Shown piece after piece: positions 35,841-44,182 of a DNA stretch of 64,000 nt. The notes under the pieces are model-generated. The model saw nothing but the letters and a program-made list of their open reading frames with translations. It was not told where the DNA came from and made no database searches. Source of the stretch: Streptomyces rhizoryzae. GTDB lineage: Bacteria > Actinomycetota > Actinomycetes > Streptomycetales > Streptomycetaceae. The stretch is from positions 25,721 to 89,720 of the forward strand of contig NZ_JALMUV010000035.1 of the NCBI RefSeq assembly GCF_023155275.1, written 5' to 3'. Position 1 is the first letter of the stretch; the number at the start of each line of letters is the position of its first letter. The position numbers and the translations under genes are program-made.

Positions 35841-37076
35841 ATGCCCGCAGATCTCGCCGTCATCGGACTCGGTCACCTGGGTCTGCCCCTCGCCCAGGCC
35901 GCCACCGCCGCCGGCCTCACCACCATCGGCTACGATCCCGACCCCCGCGCGGCCGCCCTGCCCGGCACCGGCGGCCCGCTGTCCGCCACGGAGTTGCGCC
36001 GGCTGCTCGCGGCCGGCTTCCGCACCACCGCCGACCCCGCCGCCCTGGGCCGGGTCCGCACGGCCGTCCTGTGCGCCCCCACCCCGCTCGGCGAGGACCG
36101 CGCCCTGGACCTGTCCGCACTCGCCGAGGCCGCCCGCACCCTGGCCGCCCGGCTCCGCCCGCACACCACCGTCATCCTCGAATCGGCCGGCTACCCGGGC
36201 ACCACCGAGGAGTTCCTCCGCCCGCTCCTGGAAGCCGGCTCCGGCCTCACCGCGGGCCGCGACTTCCACCTCGCCTGCTCCCCCGCCCGCCACGACCCCG
36301 GCAACCGCACCCACCGCTACCGCAACACCCCCAAGGTCATCGGCGGCCTCACCCCCGCGTGCACCGAGGCCGCCGCGGCCTTCTACGGCCGGCTCACCGA
36401 CAAGGTCGTACGCGCCCGCGGCCCCCGCGAGGCCGAGACCGCCAACCTCCTGGAGACCAACTACCGCCACATCAACATCGCCCTGATGAACGAGATGGCG
36501 GTCTACTGCCACGAGATCGGCGTCGACCTCTGGGACGTCATCCGCTGCGCCGAGACCAAACCGTTCGGCTTCCAGTCCTTCCGCCCCGGCCCCGGCGTCG
36601 GCGGCCACGCCGCCCCGCTCGACCCCAACCGCCGCGCCCCGCAAGGCGGTTCACTGCGCATGGTGGAACTCGCCCAGGACATCAACGACCGGATGCCGGC
36701 CTATGTCCTCCAGCGCTGCACCACCCTGCTCAACGAACACGGCAAGTCCGCCCGCGGCGCCCGGGTGCTGCTGCTCGGCATCACCTACAAGCCCGACCTC
36801 GCCGACCTCACCGGCACCCCGGCCCGCGAGGTCGCCGCCCGCCTGCGCCAGCTGGGCGCCCACCTCACCTACCACGACCCCTACGTCCCCCGCTGGGAGG
36901 TCGCCGGCCGCCCCGTCCCCCGCGCCGACTCCCTCTACGACGCCGCCTCCGCCGCCGACCTCACGGTCCTCCTCCAGCCCCACCGCACCTACGACCTCCA
37001 GGGCCTGGCCGTCAAGGCCCAACTCCTCCTCGACACCCAGGGCACCACCCCCACCGGCGCCGCCCACCGCCTGTAA
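35841..37076 (+). CDS. UDP-glucose/ManNAc dehydrogenase family protein, catalytic Cys missing
   Basis: 411 aa. The N-terminal Rossmann domain (AVIGLGHLGLPLAQA), central NLLETNYRHINIALMNEMA and C-terminal GITYKPDLADL segments fit WecC/UDP-sugar dehydrogenases. In these enzymes GGHC holds the thiol that forms the thioester in the second oxidation. Here the sequence reads GVGGHAAPLD, with Ala at residue 257. The protein cannot run the usual four-electron oxidation by that mechanism. GGGAAGGA precedes the ATG. A strong terminator follows. No glycosyltransferase neighbours. Confidence 0.86.
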   Translation: MPADLAVIGLGHLGLPLAQAATAAGLTTIGYDPDPRAAALPGTGGPLSATELRRLLAAGFRTTADPAALGRVRTAVLCAPTPLGEDRALDLSALAEAARTLAARLRPHTTVILESAGYPGTTEEFLRPLLEAGSGLTAGRDFHLACSPARHDPGNRTHRYRNTPKVIGGLTPACTEAAAAFYGRLTDKVVRARGPREAETANLLETNYRHINIALMNEMAVYCHEIGVDLWDVIRCAETKPFGFQSFRPGPGVGGHAAPLDPNRRAPQGGSLRMVELAQDINDRMPAYVLQRCTTLLNEHGKSARGARVLLLGITYKPDLADLTGTPAREVAARLRQLGAHLTYHDPYVPRWEVAGRPVPRADSLYDAASAADLTVLLQPHRTYDLQGLAVKAQLLLDTQGTTPTGAAHRL

Positions 37077-37082
37077 CACGCC

Positions 37083-37109
37083 GAAGAGCCCGGCACGGCC
37101 GGGCTCTTC
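37083..37109 (+). terminator. Strong hairpin after the UDP-sugar dehydrogenase homologue
   Basis: GAAGAGCCCGGC and GCCGGGCTCTTC form 12-bp perfect arms around a 3-nt loop, 6 nt after the stop. It may act in both directions. Confidence 0.8.
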
Positions 37110-37195
37110 TCACGGGAGGGGGCGGGGCCGGAGGGGTGGTGGCCCGGACGTCAAGCGAAGCAGTCCGGACCACCGCCCCGGCCGACAACGTGCGG

Positions 37196-38311
37196 CTACC
37201 GCCCGGGGGCCACCGTGACCTCCACCCGCTGGAACTCCTTCAGCTCCGAGTACCCCGTGGTGGCCATCGCCCGCCGCAGCGCCCCGAAGAAGTTCATCGT
37301 CCCGTCCGGCGTCGTCGAGGGACCGCACAGGATCTCCTCGGTCGTGCCGACCGCACCGAGGTCCACCCGCTTGCCGCGCGGCACGTCCTGATGGACCGCC
37401 TCCATGCCCCAGTGGTGGCCGCGGCCCGGTGCGTCCGTCGCGCGCGCCAGCGGCGAGCCCATCATCACCGCGTCGGCACCGCAGGCGATCGCCTTCGGCA
37501 GGTCGCCGGAGTACCCGACCCCGCCGTCCGCGATGACGTGCACGTACCGGCCGCCGGACTCGTCCATGTAGTCCCGGCGGGCGGCGGCGACATCGGCCAC
37601 CGCGGTCGCCATCGGGACCTGGATGCCCAGCACGTTGCGCGTGGTGTGGGCGGCACCGCCGCCGAAGCCGACGAGCACACCGGCCGCGCCGGTCCGCATC
37701 AGGTGCAGCGCCGCGGTGTACGTGGCGCAGCCGCCGACGATCACCGGCACGTCGAGCTCGTAGATGAACTGCTTGAGGTTCAGCGGCTCGGCGGCGCTGG
37801 AGACGTGCTCGGCGGAGACCGTCGTCCCGCGGATCACGAAGATGTCCACCCCGGCGTCCACGACCGCCTTGGAGAACTGCGCGGTGCGCTGCGGGGAGAG
37901 CGCCGCGGCGGTCACCACACCGGCGTCGCGCACCTCCTTGAGACGCTGCCCGATCAGCTCCTCCTTGATCGGCGCCGCGTAGATCTCCTGGAGCCGCTTG
38001 GTGGCCGTCGCACCGTCCAGCTCGGCGATCTCCGCCAGCAGCGGCTCGGGGTCCTCGTAGCGGGTCCACAGCCCTTCGAGGTTGAGCACGCCGAGGCCGC
38101 CCAGCTCACCGATGCGGATCGCGGTCTTCGGTGAGACCACCGAGTCCATCGGCGCCGCCAGGAACGGCAGCTCGAAGCGGTAGGCGTCGATCTGCCAGGC
38201 GATCGAGACCTCCTTCGGGTCACGGGTGCGCCGACTGGGTACCACGGCGATGTCGTCGAACGCGTATGCCCGGCGGCCGCGCTTGCCGCGCCCGATCTCG
38301 ATCTCAGTCAC
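37196..38311 (-). CDS. GuaB3-type IMP dehydrogenase-related protein
   Basis: 371 aa. TIM barrel with AFDDIAVVPSRRT, FLAAPMDSVVSP, VIADGGVGYSGDLPKAIACGADAVMMGSPLA. CBS domains are absent. The catalytic loop lacks the GSICTTR Cys found in the neighbour GuaB. Actinobacteria carry this paralogue directly beside guaB; its activity is uncertain in most species. GGAAGG precedes the GTG. It follows guaB on the same strand after an 89-bp gap with small hairpins. Confidence 0.88.
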   Translation of the reverse strand: MTEIEIGRGKRGRRAYAFDDIAVVPSRRTRDPKEVSIAWQIDAYRFELPFLAAPMDSVVSPKTAIRIGELGGLGVLNLEGLWTRYEDPEPLLAEIAELDGATATKRLQEIYAAPIKEELIGQRLKEVRDAGVVTAAALSPQRTAQFSKAVVDAGVDIFVIRGTTVSAEHVSSAAEPLNLKQFIYELDVPVIVGGCATYTAALHLMRTGAAGVLVGFGGGAAHTTRNVLGIQVPMATAVADVAAARRDYMDESGGRYVHVIADGGVGYSGDLPKAIACGADAVMMGSPLARATDAPGRGHHWGMEAVHQDVPRGKRVDLGAVGTTEEILCGPSTTPDGTMNFFGALRRAMATTGYSELKEFQRVEVTVAPGR

Positions 38312-38400
38312 TGGTTCTGCCTTCCTACGGATACGCCCCCAGTATCCCCGACGGGGGACACCGGGGGCGCATCCGGCCGTGCCCGCGCCGGGCGGCCGGG

Positions 38401-39903
38401 TCAGCTCCGGGCGTAGTTGGGCGCCTCGGTGACCATCTGGACGTCGTGCGGGTGGCTCTCCTTCAGACCCGCCGCGGTGATCCGCACGAAGCGGCCCTTC
38501 TCCTTCAGCTCGGGGATGTCGGCGGAGCCGACGTAGCCCATGGAGGCCCGCAGACCGCCGACGAGCTGGTGCGCGACCGAGGCCAGCGGGCCGCGGTAGG
38601 GCACCTGGCCCTCGATGCCCTCCGGCACCAGCTTGTCCTCGGAGAGGACGTTGTCCTGGAAGTAGCGGTCCTTGGAGTACGACCGCCCCTGGCCGCGGGA
38701 CTGCATCGCGCCCAGCGAGCCCATCCCGCGGTACGACTTGAACTGCTTGCCGTTGACGAAGACCATCTCGCCCGGCGACTCCTCGCAGCCGGCCAGCAGC
38801 GAGCCCAGCATCACGGTGTCCGCACCGGCCGCGATCGCCTTGGCGATGTCGCCGGAGTACTGGAGGCCGCCGTCGCCGATCAGCGGCACGTCCGCCGCGT
38901 GGCACGCCTGGGCGGCCTCGTAGATCGCGGTGACCTGCGGGACGCCGATGCCGGCGACCACCCGCGTGGTGCAGATGGAGCCCGGGCCGACACCGACCTT
39001 CACCCCGTCCACGCCCGCGTCGATCAGCGCCTGGGCGCCGTCGCGGGTGGCGACGTTGCCGCCGACCACATCGACGTTGATGTTGGACTTCACCTTGGCG
39101 ATCATGTCGAGGATGCCGCGGCTGTGGCCGTGCGCGCTGTCCACGACCAGGAAGTCCGCACCGGCCTCGACCAGCGCCTGCGCCCGGTCGTACGCCGCGT
39201 CGCCGACACCGACCGCGGCCCCGACGATCAGCCGGCCCTCGGCGTCCTTGGCGGCGTGCGGGTACTTCTCCGCCTTGACGAAGTCCTTGACCGTGATCAG
39301 GCCCTTGAGCACCCCGGCGTCGTCCACCAGCGGCAGCTTCTCGATCTTGTGGCGGCGCAGCAGCTCGATGGCGTCGTCACCGGAGATGCCGACCTTGCCG
39401 GTGACCAGCGGCATCGGCGTCATGACCTCGCGGACCTGGCGGCTGCGGTCCATCTCGAAGGCCATGTCGCGGTTGGTCACGATGCCCAGCAGCTTGCCCG
39501 CCGCGTCGGTGACCGGCACCCCGCTGATCCGGAACTTGGCGCACAGCGCGTCGGCCTCCGCCAGCGGCGCGTCCGGCCGGACCGTGATCGGGTCGGTGAC
39601 CATCCCGGACTCGGAGCGCTTGACCAGGTCCACCTGGTTGGCCTGGTCCTCGATGGACAGGTTGCGGTGCAGCACGCCCGCGCCGCCCTGCCGGGCCATC
39701 GCGATCGCCATCCGCGCCTCGGTGACCTTGTCCATGGCGGCCGAGAGCAGCGGGATGTTGACCCGGACGTTCCGCGAGACGCGGGACGCGGTGCTCACGG
39801 CATTGGGCAGCACTTCGGACGCGCCGGGCAGCAGCAGCACATCGTCGTATGTGAGCCCGAGCATGGCGAATTTGGCGGGCATACCCTCGACGTTGTCAGT
39901 CAT
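38401..39903 (-). CDS. guaB: Inosine-5'-monophosphate dehydrogenase
   Basis: 500 aa, full length. Barrel start TYDDVLLLPGASEVLP, two CBS domains at about 100-220, catalytic GPGSICTTR with Cys near 318, IGDGGLQYSGDIAKA, and the flap SYRGMGS. It makes XMP from IMP, the committed step to GMP, and links to GTP/(p)ppGpp control of growth. GGGAAGG precedes the ATG. A HrdB-type promoter is proposed at 39943-39970. Confidence 0.96.
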   Translation of the reverse strand: MTDNVEGMPAKFAMLGLTYDDVLLLPGASEVLPNAVSTASRVSRNVRVNIPLLSAAMDKVTEARMAIAMARQGGAGVLHRNLSIEDQANQVDLVKRSESGMVTDPITVRPDAPLAEADALCAKFRISGVPVTDAAGKLLGIVTNRDMAFEMDRSRQVREVMTPMPLVTGKVGISGDDAIELLRRHKIEKLPLVDDAGVLKGLITVKDFVKAEKYPHAAKDAEGRLIVGAAVGVGDAAYDRAQALVEAGADFLVVDSAHGHSRGILDMIAKVKSNINVDVVGGNVATRDGAQALIDAGVDGVKVGVGPGSICTTRVVAGIGVPQVTAIYEAAQACHAADVPLIGDGGLQYSGDIAKAIAAGADTVMLGSLLAGCEESPGEMVFVNGKQFKSYRGMGSLGAMQSRGQGRSYSKDRYFQDNVLSEDKLVPEGIEGQVPYRGPLASVAHQLVGGLRASMGYVGSADIPELKEKGRFVRITAAGLKESHPHDVQMVTEAPNYARS

Positions 39904-39942
39904 GACACCTTCCCCAATGCTCTTGCCTCAGCGCGGACTCCC

Positions 39943-39970
39943 ATGCTAACGGGCTTGTGGGGTGTCCCAA
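39943..39970 (-). promoter_or_regulatory. Candidate guaB promoter
   Basis: Reading leftward, TTGGGA (39970-39965) and TAGCAT (39948-39943) are 16 bp apart, giving a leader of about 30 nt. Confidence 0.45.
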
Positions 39971-40062
39971 TCCACGAGCAATGAGGGGCTCGTCACTCGT
40001 ACTTTCCTACGGCGACTTCACGACACCGGACCGCGGCACCGGACCGCGGCACCGGACCGCCG

Positions 40063-40638
40063 CTACTGCTCGGCGAGCGCCCGCAGCCGGCTCAGCGCGC
40101 GGTGCTGGGCGACCCGCACCGCACCCGGCGACATCCCCAGCATCTGCCCGGTCTCCTCCGCCGTCAGCCCCACCGCGACCCGCAGCAGCACCAGCTCCCG
40201 CTGGTTCTCCGGCAGATTGGCCAGCAGCTTCTTGGCCCACTCCGCGTCGCTGCTCAGCAGCGCGCGCTCCTCGGGGCCCAGCGAATCGTCCGGCTGCTCG
40301 GGCATCTCGTCCGACGGCACCGCCGTGCTCCCCGGATGCCGCATCGCGGCCCGCTGTAGATCGGCGACCTTGTGCCCGGCGATCGCGAAGACGAACGCCT
40401 CGAAGGGCTTCCCGGTGTCGCGGTAGCGCGGCAGCGCGCAGAGCACCGCCACGCAGACCTCCTGCGCCAGGTCCTCGACGAAGTGCCGGGCGTCGCCGGG
40501 CAGCCGGGAGAGCCGGGTGCGGCAGTAGCGCAGGGCGAGCGGGTGCACATGGGCCAGCAGATCGTGGGTGGCCTGCCGGTCGCCCTCGACGGCGCGTGCG
40601 ACGAGGGCGCCGATCTCCTGCTTCCCGTCCTCACGCAT
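40063..40638 (-). CDS. shbA: ECF-type sigma factor, ShbA-like
   Basis: 191 aa. Region 2 (LLAHVHPLALRYCRTRLSRLPGDARHFVEDLAQEVCVAVL) and region 4 (LPENQRELVLLRVAVGLTAEETGQMLGMSPGAVRVAQHRALSRLRAL) are complete. The protein and its place between guaB and bldM match ShbA, the sigma factor that transcribes the principal sigma gene hrdB in S. griseus and S. coelicolor, and SigD of mycobacteria. Start ATG gives MREDGKQE; an extended N-terminus from 40728 is possible. Confidence 0.85.
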   Translation of the reverse strand: MREDGKQEIGALVARAVEGDRQATHDLLAHVHPLALRYCRTRLSRLPGDARHFVEDLAQEVCVAVLCALPRYRDTGKPFEAFVFAIAGHKVADLQRAAMRHPGSTAVPSDEMPEQPDDSLGPEERALLSSDAEWAKKLLANLPENQRELVLLRVAVGLTAEETGQMLGMSPGAVRVAQHRALSRLRALAEQ

Positions 40639-40998
40639 CGGTCCATGGTGCCCCGACGCCGGACGATCCGCGGCATCACCCCCGTCGTTCGCCCCCCAAC
40701 CGTTACGAGCCGTCGCGCTAGCACTCACGTTCTACGCCTCCCCCGTTCGGGTTGTACCCATACCGACCACGGGGCCTCGCCGGTAGCTTGTCTGCGTGCC
40801 GGAGGGCACCGGGCAGGGCTTGTCCGTCATGAGGTCTCTTCTGGCCGAGTGAGAAGCCCCGGCCTCCGCCGGGGAGGAGTCACGCCTCAAGGATGCGGCA
40901 TCGCGTGAGCTTTCGGCGCCCGGCATCGACGCAGCGGGGTTACGACGTACGCGGCCCGGCGAGCGGGTGGGCGTCGTAACCCCGTGTGCACAGCGGTG
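40639..40998. other. 360-bp spacer between shbA-like sigma gene and bldM
   Basis: No gene seen. It contains the bldM terminator (40935-40984) and a CCCCGGC-CTCC-GCCGGGG hairpin at 40857-40874, plus the presumed sigma-gene promoter. Confidence 0.6.
40935..40984 (-). terminator. bldM terminator
   Basis: CGGGGTTACGACG and CGTCGTAACCCCG form 13-bp perfect arms around a 24-nt loop, starting 14 nt after the bldM stop. Confidence 0.75.
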
Positions 40999-41610
40999 TC
41001 AGCGGACCAGGCCCCAGCGGAAGCCGAGCGCGACGGCGTGCGCCCGGTCGGAGGCGCCGAGCTTCTTGAACAGCCGCCGGGCGTGCGTCTTGACGGTGTC
41101 CTCGGAGAGGAACAGCTCCCGGCCGATCTCGGCGTTGGAGCGGCCGTGGCTCATCCCCTCCAGCACCTGGATCTCCCGGGCGGTCAGCGTCGGCGCGGCG
41201 CCCATCTCGGCGGACCGCAGCCGGCGCGGGGCGAGCCGCCACGTCGGGTCGGCCAGCGCCTGGGTCACCGTCGCCCGCAGCTCGGCGCGCGAGGCGTCCT
41301 TGTGCAGATAGCCGCGGGCGCCGGCGGCGACCGCGAGCGCGACCCCGTCCAGGTCCTCGGCCACGGTGAGCATGATGATCCGGGCACCGGGGTCCGCGGA
41401 CAGCAGACGGCGCACGGTCTCGACACCGCCGAGGCCGGGCATCCGCACGTCCATCAGAATCAGGTCCGAGCGGTCGGCCCCCCAGCGGCGGAGGACCTCC
41501 TCGCCATTGGCCGCGGTGGTCACGCGCTCGACGCCGGGCACGGTCGCAACCGCACGTCGGAGCGCCTCTCGGGCAAGCGGGGAGTCGTCGCAGACGAGGA
41601 CGGAAGTCAT
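40999..41610 (-). CDS. bldM: Developmental response regulator BldM
   Basis: 203 aa. Receiver domain with Asp pair at about 8-9 and the phosphoacceptor-position Asp54 (LILMDVRMPG), then a LuxR/FixJ DNA-binding domain (LTAREIQVLEGMSHGRSNAEIGRELFLSEDTVKTHARRLFKKL). BldM is required for aerial hyphae and, as a heterodimer with WhiI, for sporulation genes; it is regarded as an orphan, atypical regulator. The start at the ATG before TSVLVCDD is fixed by homology. It is divergent from whiD, with a BldN-type promoter upstream. Confidence 0.95.
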   Translation of the reverse strand: MTSVLVCDDSPLAREALRRAVATVPGVERVTTAANGEEVLRRWGADRSDLILMDVRMPGLGGVETVRRLLSADPGARIIMLTVAEDLDGVALAVAAGARGYLHKDASRAELRATVTQALADPTWRLAPRRLRSAEMGAAPTLTAREIQVLEGMSHGRSNAEIGRELFLSEDTVKTHARRLFKKLGASDRAHAVALGFRWGLVR

Positions 41611-41736
41611 GACCGTCCTCCGCAGCTGATGCGCGTCACCTTGAGCCTCCAGGCTGGTACGTATCGTCACCTGGGCGATTGACGGCCGCCTCGGACACCT
41701 GCCCGAGACCTCCCTCCGCCAACCACCTCCGCACAC

Positions 41737-41764
41737 TCAACGACGGTCACTCGAAAGAGTTACG
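41737..41764 (-). promoter_or_regulatory. BldN-type promoter of bldM
   Basis: Read leftward, CGTAAC (41764-41759), 16 bp, CGTTGA (41742-41737) match the known consensus of sigma BldN exactly. The mRNA leader would be about 120 nt. Confidence 0.8.
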
Positions 41765-41917
41765 GCTTCGGTGACCGAGTTCAGCACGCTCCGTGAGGAG
41801 CCGGATACGCAGACGATTCACCGGTCGACCGGCATCCCGCGTGCACCCTATGCCCTATTTGGCTCTGTTTCTTCCATTTTCGCGTGGACTGAGGCTAGAT
41901 TCGCAATGAGTCATATT

Positions 41918-41942
41918 TACATCTACTTAGACAGTAGATGTA
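41918..41942. promoter_or_regulatory. Inverted repeat before whiD
   Basis: TACATCTAC and GTAGATGTA are perfect 9-bp arms around TTAGACA, 50 bp before the whiD start. Confidence 0.55.
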
Positions 41943-41991
41943 CCGTCGTGAGCACCGAGCCCGATACGCATCGCTTCCGAGGGGACAAGCA

Positions 41992-42324
41992 ATGGCAGAT
42001 TTCTCCCGCCTCCCGGGCCCGAACGCAGACCTCTGGGACTGGCAGCTGCTGGCCGCCTGCCGTGGTGTGGACAGCTCGCTCTTCTTCCACCCCGAGGGTG
42101 AGCGGGGGGCGGCCCGCAGCGCGCGGGAGGCGTCGGCGAAGGAGGTCTGCATGCGCTGCCCCGTGCGGGCCCAGTGCGCGGCGCATGCACTGGCGGTCCG
42201 CGAGCCCTACGGCGTCTGGGGCGGCCTGACCGAGGACGAGCGCGAGGAACTCATGGGCCGGGCCCGCCACCGGATGGTCCCGGCGAGTTCGCTGCCCGGC
42301 CACGCGACCGTGCCCGGCGCCTGA
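41992..42324 (+). CDS. whiD: WhiB-like iron-sulfur protein WhiD
   Basis: 110 aa. The four [4Fe-4S] Cys are at 23, 53, 56 and 62 in the order C-x29-CxxC-x5-C, followed by the GVWGG turn and a basic C-terminus. WhiD is needed for normal spore septation and maturation, and binds the principal sigma factor region 4. GAGGGG precedes the ATG; a longer frame from 41938 would overlap the inverted repeat and is unlikely. Adjacent and divergent to bldM, as in S. coelicolor. Confidence 0.93.
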   Translation: MADFSRLPGPNADLWDWQLLAACRGVDSSLFFHPEGERGAARSAREASAKEVCMRCPVRAQCAAHALAVREPYGVWGGLTEDEREELMGRARHRMVPASSLPGHATVPGA

Positions 42325-42352
42325 CCGGCCCGGCGGACGCACTACCGAAGAA

Positions 42353-42440
42353 ACGTTCCTGCACGACTGTTTCCGTACGACCGAATCGCTACGACGTTCC
42401 CTACGACCGATTCCGTACGAGCGAATCCGTGCCACGTTCC
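42353..42440. repeat. Tandem ~40-bp imperfect repeats downstream of whiD
   Basis: ACGTTCC recurs at 42353, 42394 and 42434. TTCCGTACGA recurs at 42371 and 42411, each followed by a GCGAATC-like segment (units 42371-42400 and 42411-42440). The block lies between the whiD and lysR stops. Confidence 0.7.
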
Positions 42441-42496
42441 CGCACGGCTCACGACCCGGTACGCCGCGGGTCCCGCCCCTCCGGGGTCCGCGGCGG

Positions 42497-43408
42497 TCAC
42501 CGCCCGGCGGCGTCCGCCAGCTGGTCGAGCATCGCGCCGACCGCGGGCACATGGGCCAGATCCGGCAGGGTGAGCGCGACGATCTCGCGGTGCACGGCGG
42601 GCTCCAGACGCACCGCCGTGGCCCCCTTGGGCCGCACCGAGGCGAGCGTCAGCTCGGGCAGCGCCGCGACGCCCAGCCCGGCGCCGACCAGGCCGATCAC
42701 GGCCGGGTAGTCGTCGGTGGCGAAGTCGATCCGGGGCGTGAAGCCGGCGCGTTCGCAGACCTCGACCAGGTGGGTGCGGCAGCGCGGGCAGCCGGCGATC
42801 CACGGGTCGCCGGCCAGGTCCGTGAAGCGCGCGGCACCGGCCCGCGCCAGCCGGTGGCCGTCCGGCACCAGGCCGGTGAGCCGGTCCGAGAGCACCGGCC
42901 GGACCACCAGGTCGTCCCACTCCGCCCCGGCGGACGGGTCCGCGCCCGGCACCTCCGGATAGCGGAAGGCCAGCGCGATCTCGCACTCGCCGTTGCGCAG
43001 CAGCTCGATCGAGCGCGGTGGCTCGGCCTCGTCCAGCGACACCCGGACGCCCGGGTGGGCGGCCCGCATCCGGGCCAGCGCGGTGGGCACCAGCGTCGAG
43101 CTGCCCGAGGGGAACGACACCAGCCGCACCCGCCCGGCGCGCAGCCCCGCGATGGCGGCGACCTCGTCCTCGGCCGCGGAGAGCCCCGCCAGGATCCCGG
43201 CGGCGTGCCGGACCAGCGCCTCGCCGGCCTGGGTCAGCCGCATCTCGCGGCCGGTCCGCACCAGCAGCGGGGTGCCGGCGGACTGCTCCAGGGCCTTCAT
43301 CTGCTGGCTGACCGCCGGCTGGGTGCAGCCCAGTTCGCGGGCGGCGGCGGAGAAGGAACCGGTCCGGGCGACGGCGCGCAGCACCCGCAGATGACGAGCT
43401 TCGATCAC
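42497..43408 (-). CDS. LysR-family transcriptional regulator
   Basis: 303 aa. N-terminal winged HTH (LRVLRAVARTGSFSAAARELGCTQPAVSQQMKALEQ) and a type 2 periplasmic-binding effector domain from about 90. Cys near 206 in a GCPRCRTH motif are unusual in the effector domain and could sense metal or redox. The start is a GTG with a TATGCT box 6 nt before it. Divergent from the MOSC gene, which it may regulate. Confidence 0.86.
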   Translation of the reverse strand: MIEARHLRVLRAVARTGSFSAAARELGCTQPAVSQQMKALEQSAGTPLLVRTGREMRLTQAGEALVRHAAGILAGLSAAEDEVAAIAGLRAGRVRLVSFPSGSSTLVPTALARMRAAHPGVRVSLDEAEPPRSIELLRNGECEIALAFRYPEVPGADPSAGAEWDDLVVRPVLSDRLTGLVPDGHRLARAGAARFTDLAGDPWIAGCPRCRTHLVEVCERAGFTPRIDFATDDYPAVIGLVGAGLGVAALPELTLASVRPKGATAVRLEPAVHREIVALTLPDLAHVPAVGAMLDQLADAAGR

Positions 43409-43414
43409 CCTTCC

Positions 43415-43420
43415 AGCATA
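43415..43420 (-). promoter_or_regulatory. -10 box for leaderless lysR
   Basis: Leftward TATGCT lies 6 nt before the GTG at 43408. Confidence 0.45.
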
Positions 43421-43475
43421 AGCACTTCTTGGGTCATACGCGAAAAATAGGATGTCTGCTTTTGACCTGGTGTCC

Positions 43476-43481
43476 TAGCGT
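43476..43481 (+). promoter_or_regulatory. -10 box for leaderless MOSC gene
   Basis: TAGCGT lies 6 nt before the ATG at 43488. Confidence 0.45.
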
Positions 43482-43487
43482 GCGGTC

Positions 43488-44153
43488 ATGAGCGCGACAC
43501 TTCTGACCGTGAACACCGGGCGGGCCACGCCCTCCCCGCACACCTCCGCCGAGGGCGGCACGGGCATCGACAAACGCCCCGCGGCCGGGCCGGTGGCGGT
43601 GGCCGCCCCCGGCCCCGGGGGCGGCAGCGGCCTCGCCGGCGACGCGGTGGTCGACCTGCGGCACCACGGCGGTGACGACCAGGCCGTCTACGCGTACGCC
43701 CGCGAGGACCTCGACGACTGGCAGCGGCAGCTGGACCGGGACCTGCCCAACGGCGTCTTCGGCGAGAACCTCACCACCGCCGGACTCGACGTCACCGGCG
43801 CCCGCGTCGGCGAACGCTGGCGGGTCGGCGGCCGGCTGCTCCTGGAGGTCACCTCGCCGCGCATCCCCTGCCGCACCTTCCAGGGCCGGCTGGGCGAACG
43901 CGGCTGGCTCAAGCGCTTCACCCAGGCCGGGGTCCCCGGCGCCTACCTCCGGGTCCTCGAACCCGGCGAGATCCGCGCCGGCGACCCCGTCCGCATCGAG
44001 CACCGCCCCGGGCACGACATCACCGTGGCCCTGATGTTCCGCGCCCTGACCACCCGGCGCGAACTCCTCCCGCGCCTGCTGGAGGCCGGCGACGCCCTGC
44101 ACGCCAAGGCGCGCGAGACGGCGCTGAAGTACACGGAGAGGGCGGCCTGTTGA
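43488..44153 (+). CDS. MOSC-domain protein (YiiM-like)
   Basis: 221 aa. MOSC core with LRHHGGDDQAVYAYAREDLDDW, GVFGENLTTAGLDV, GERWRVGGRLLLEVTSPRIPCRTF; the conserved Cys (RIPC) is present. Relatives bind sulfur from a Cys desulfurase or reduce hydroxylated bases with a molybdenum cofactor (YiiM). No molybdenum cofactor genes are nearby. A C-terminal helical extension is typical of YiiM. Confidence 0.84.
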   Translation: MSATLLTVNTGRATPSPHTSAEGGTGIDKRPAAGPVAVAAPGPGGGSGLAGDAVVDLRHHGGDDQAVYAYAREDLDDWQRQLDRDLPNGVFGENLTTAGLDVTGARVGERWRVGGRLLLEVTSPRIPCRTFQGRLGERGWLKRFTQAGVPGAYLRVLEPGEIRAGDPVRIEHRPGHDITVALMFRALTTRRELLPRLLEAGDALHAKARETALKYTERAAC

Positions 44154-44161
44154 GCGGGGTG

Positions 44162-44182
44162 CGGCCCCCTTACCGGGGGCCG
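44162..44182. terminator. Bidirectional hairpin between MOSC and SDR genes
   Basis: CGGCCCCC and GGGGGCCG form 8-bp arms around TTACC. The arms overlap the SDR stop codon at 44170-44172. Confidence 0.6.

Larger units (their letters stand above)
41611..41991. other. 381-bp divergent bldM-whiD control region
   Basis: No gene. Left half carries the BldN-type bldM promoter. Right half (about 41840-41945) is unusually AT-rich and contains the 9-bp inverted repeat at 41918-41942 upstream of whiD. Confidence 0.65.
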
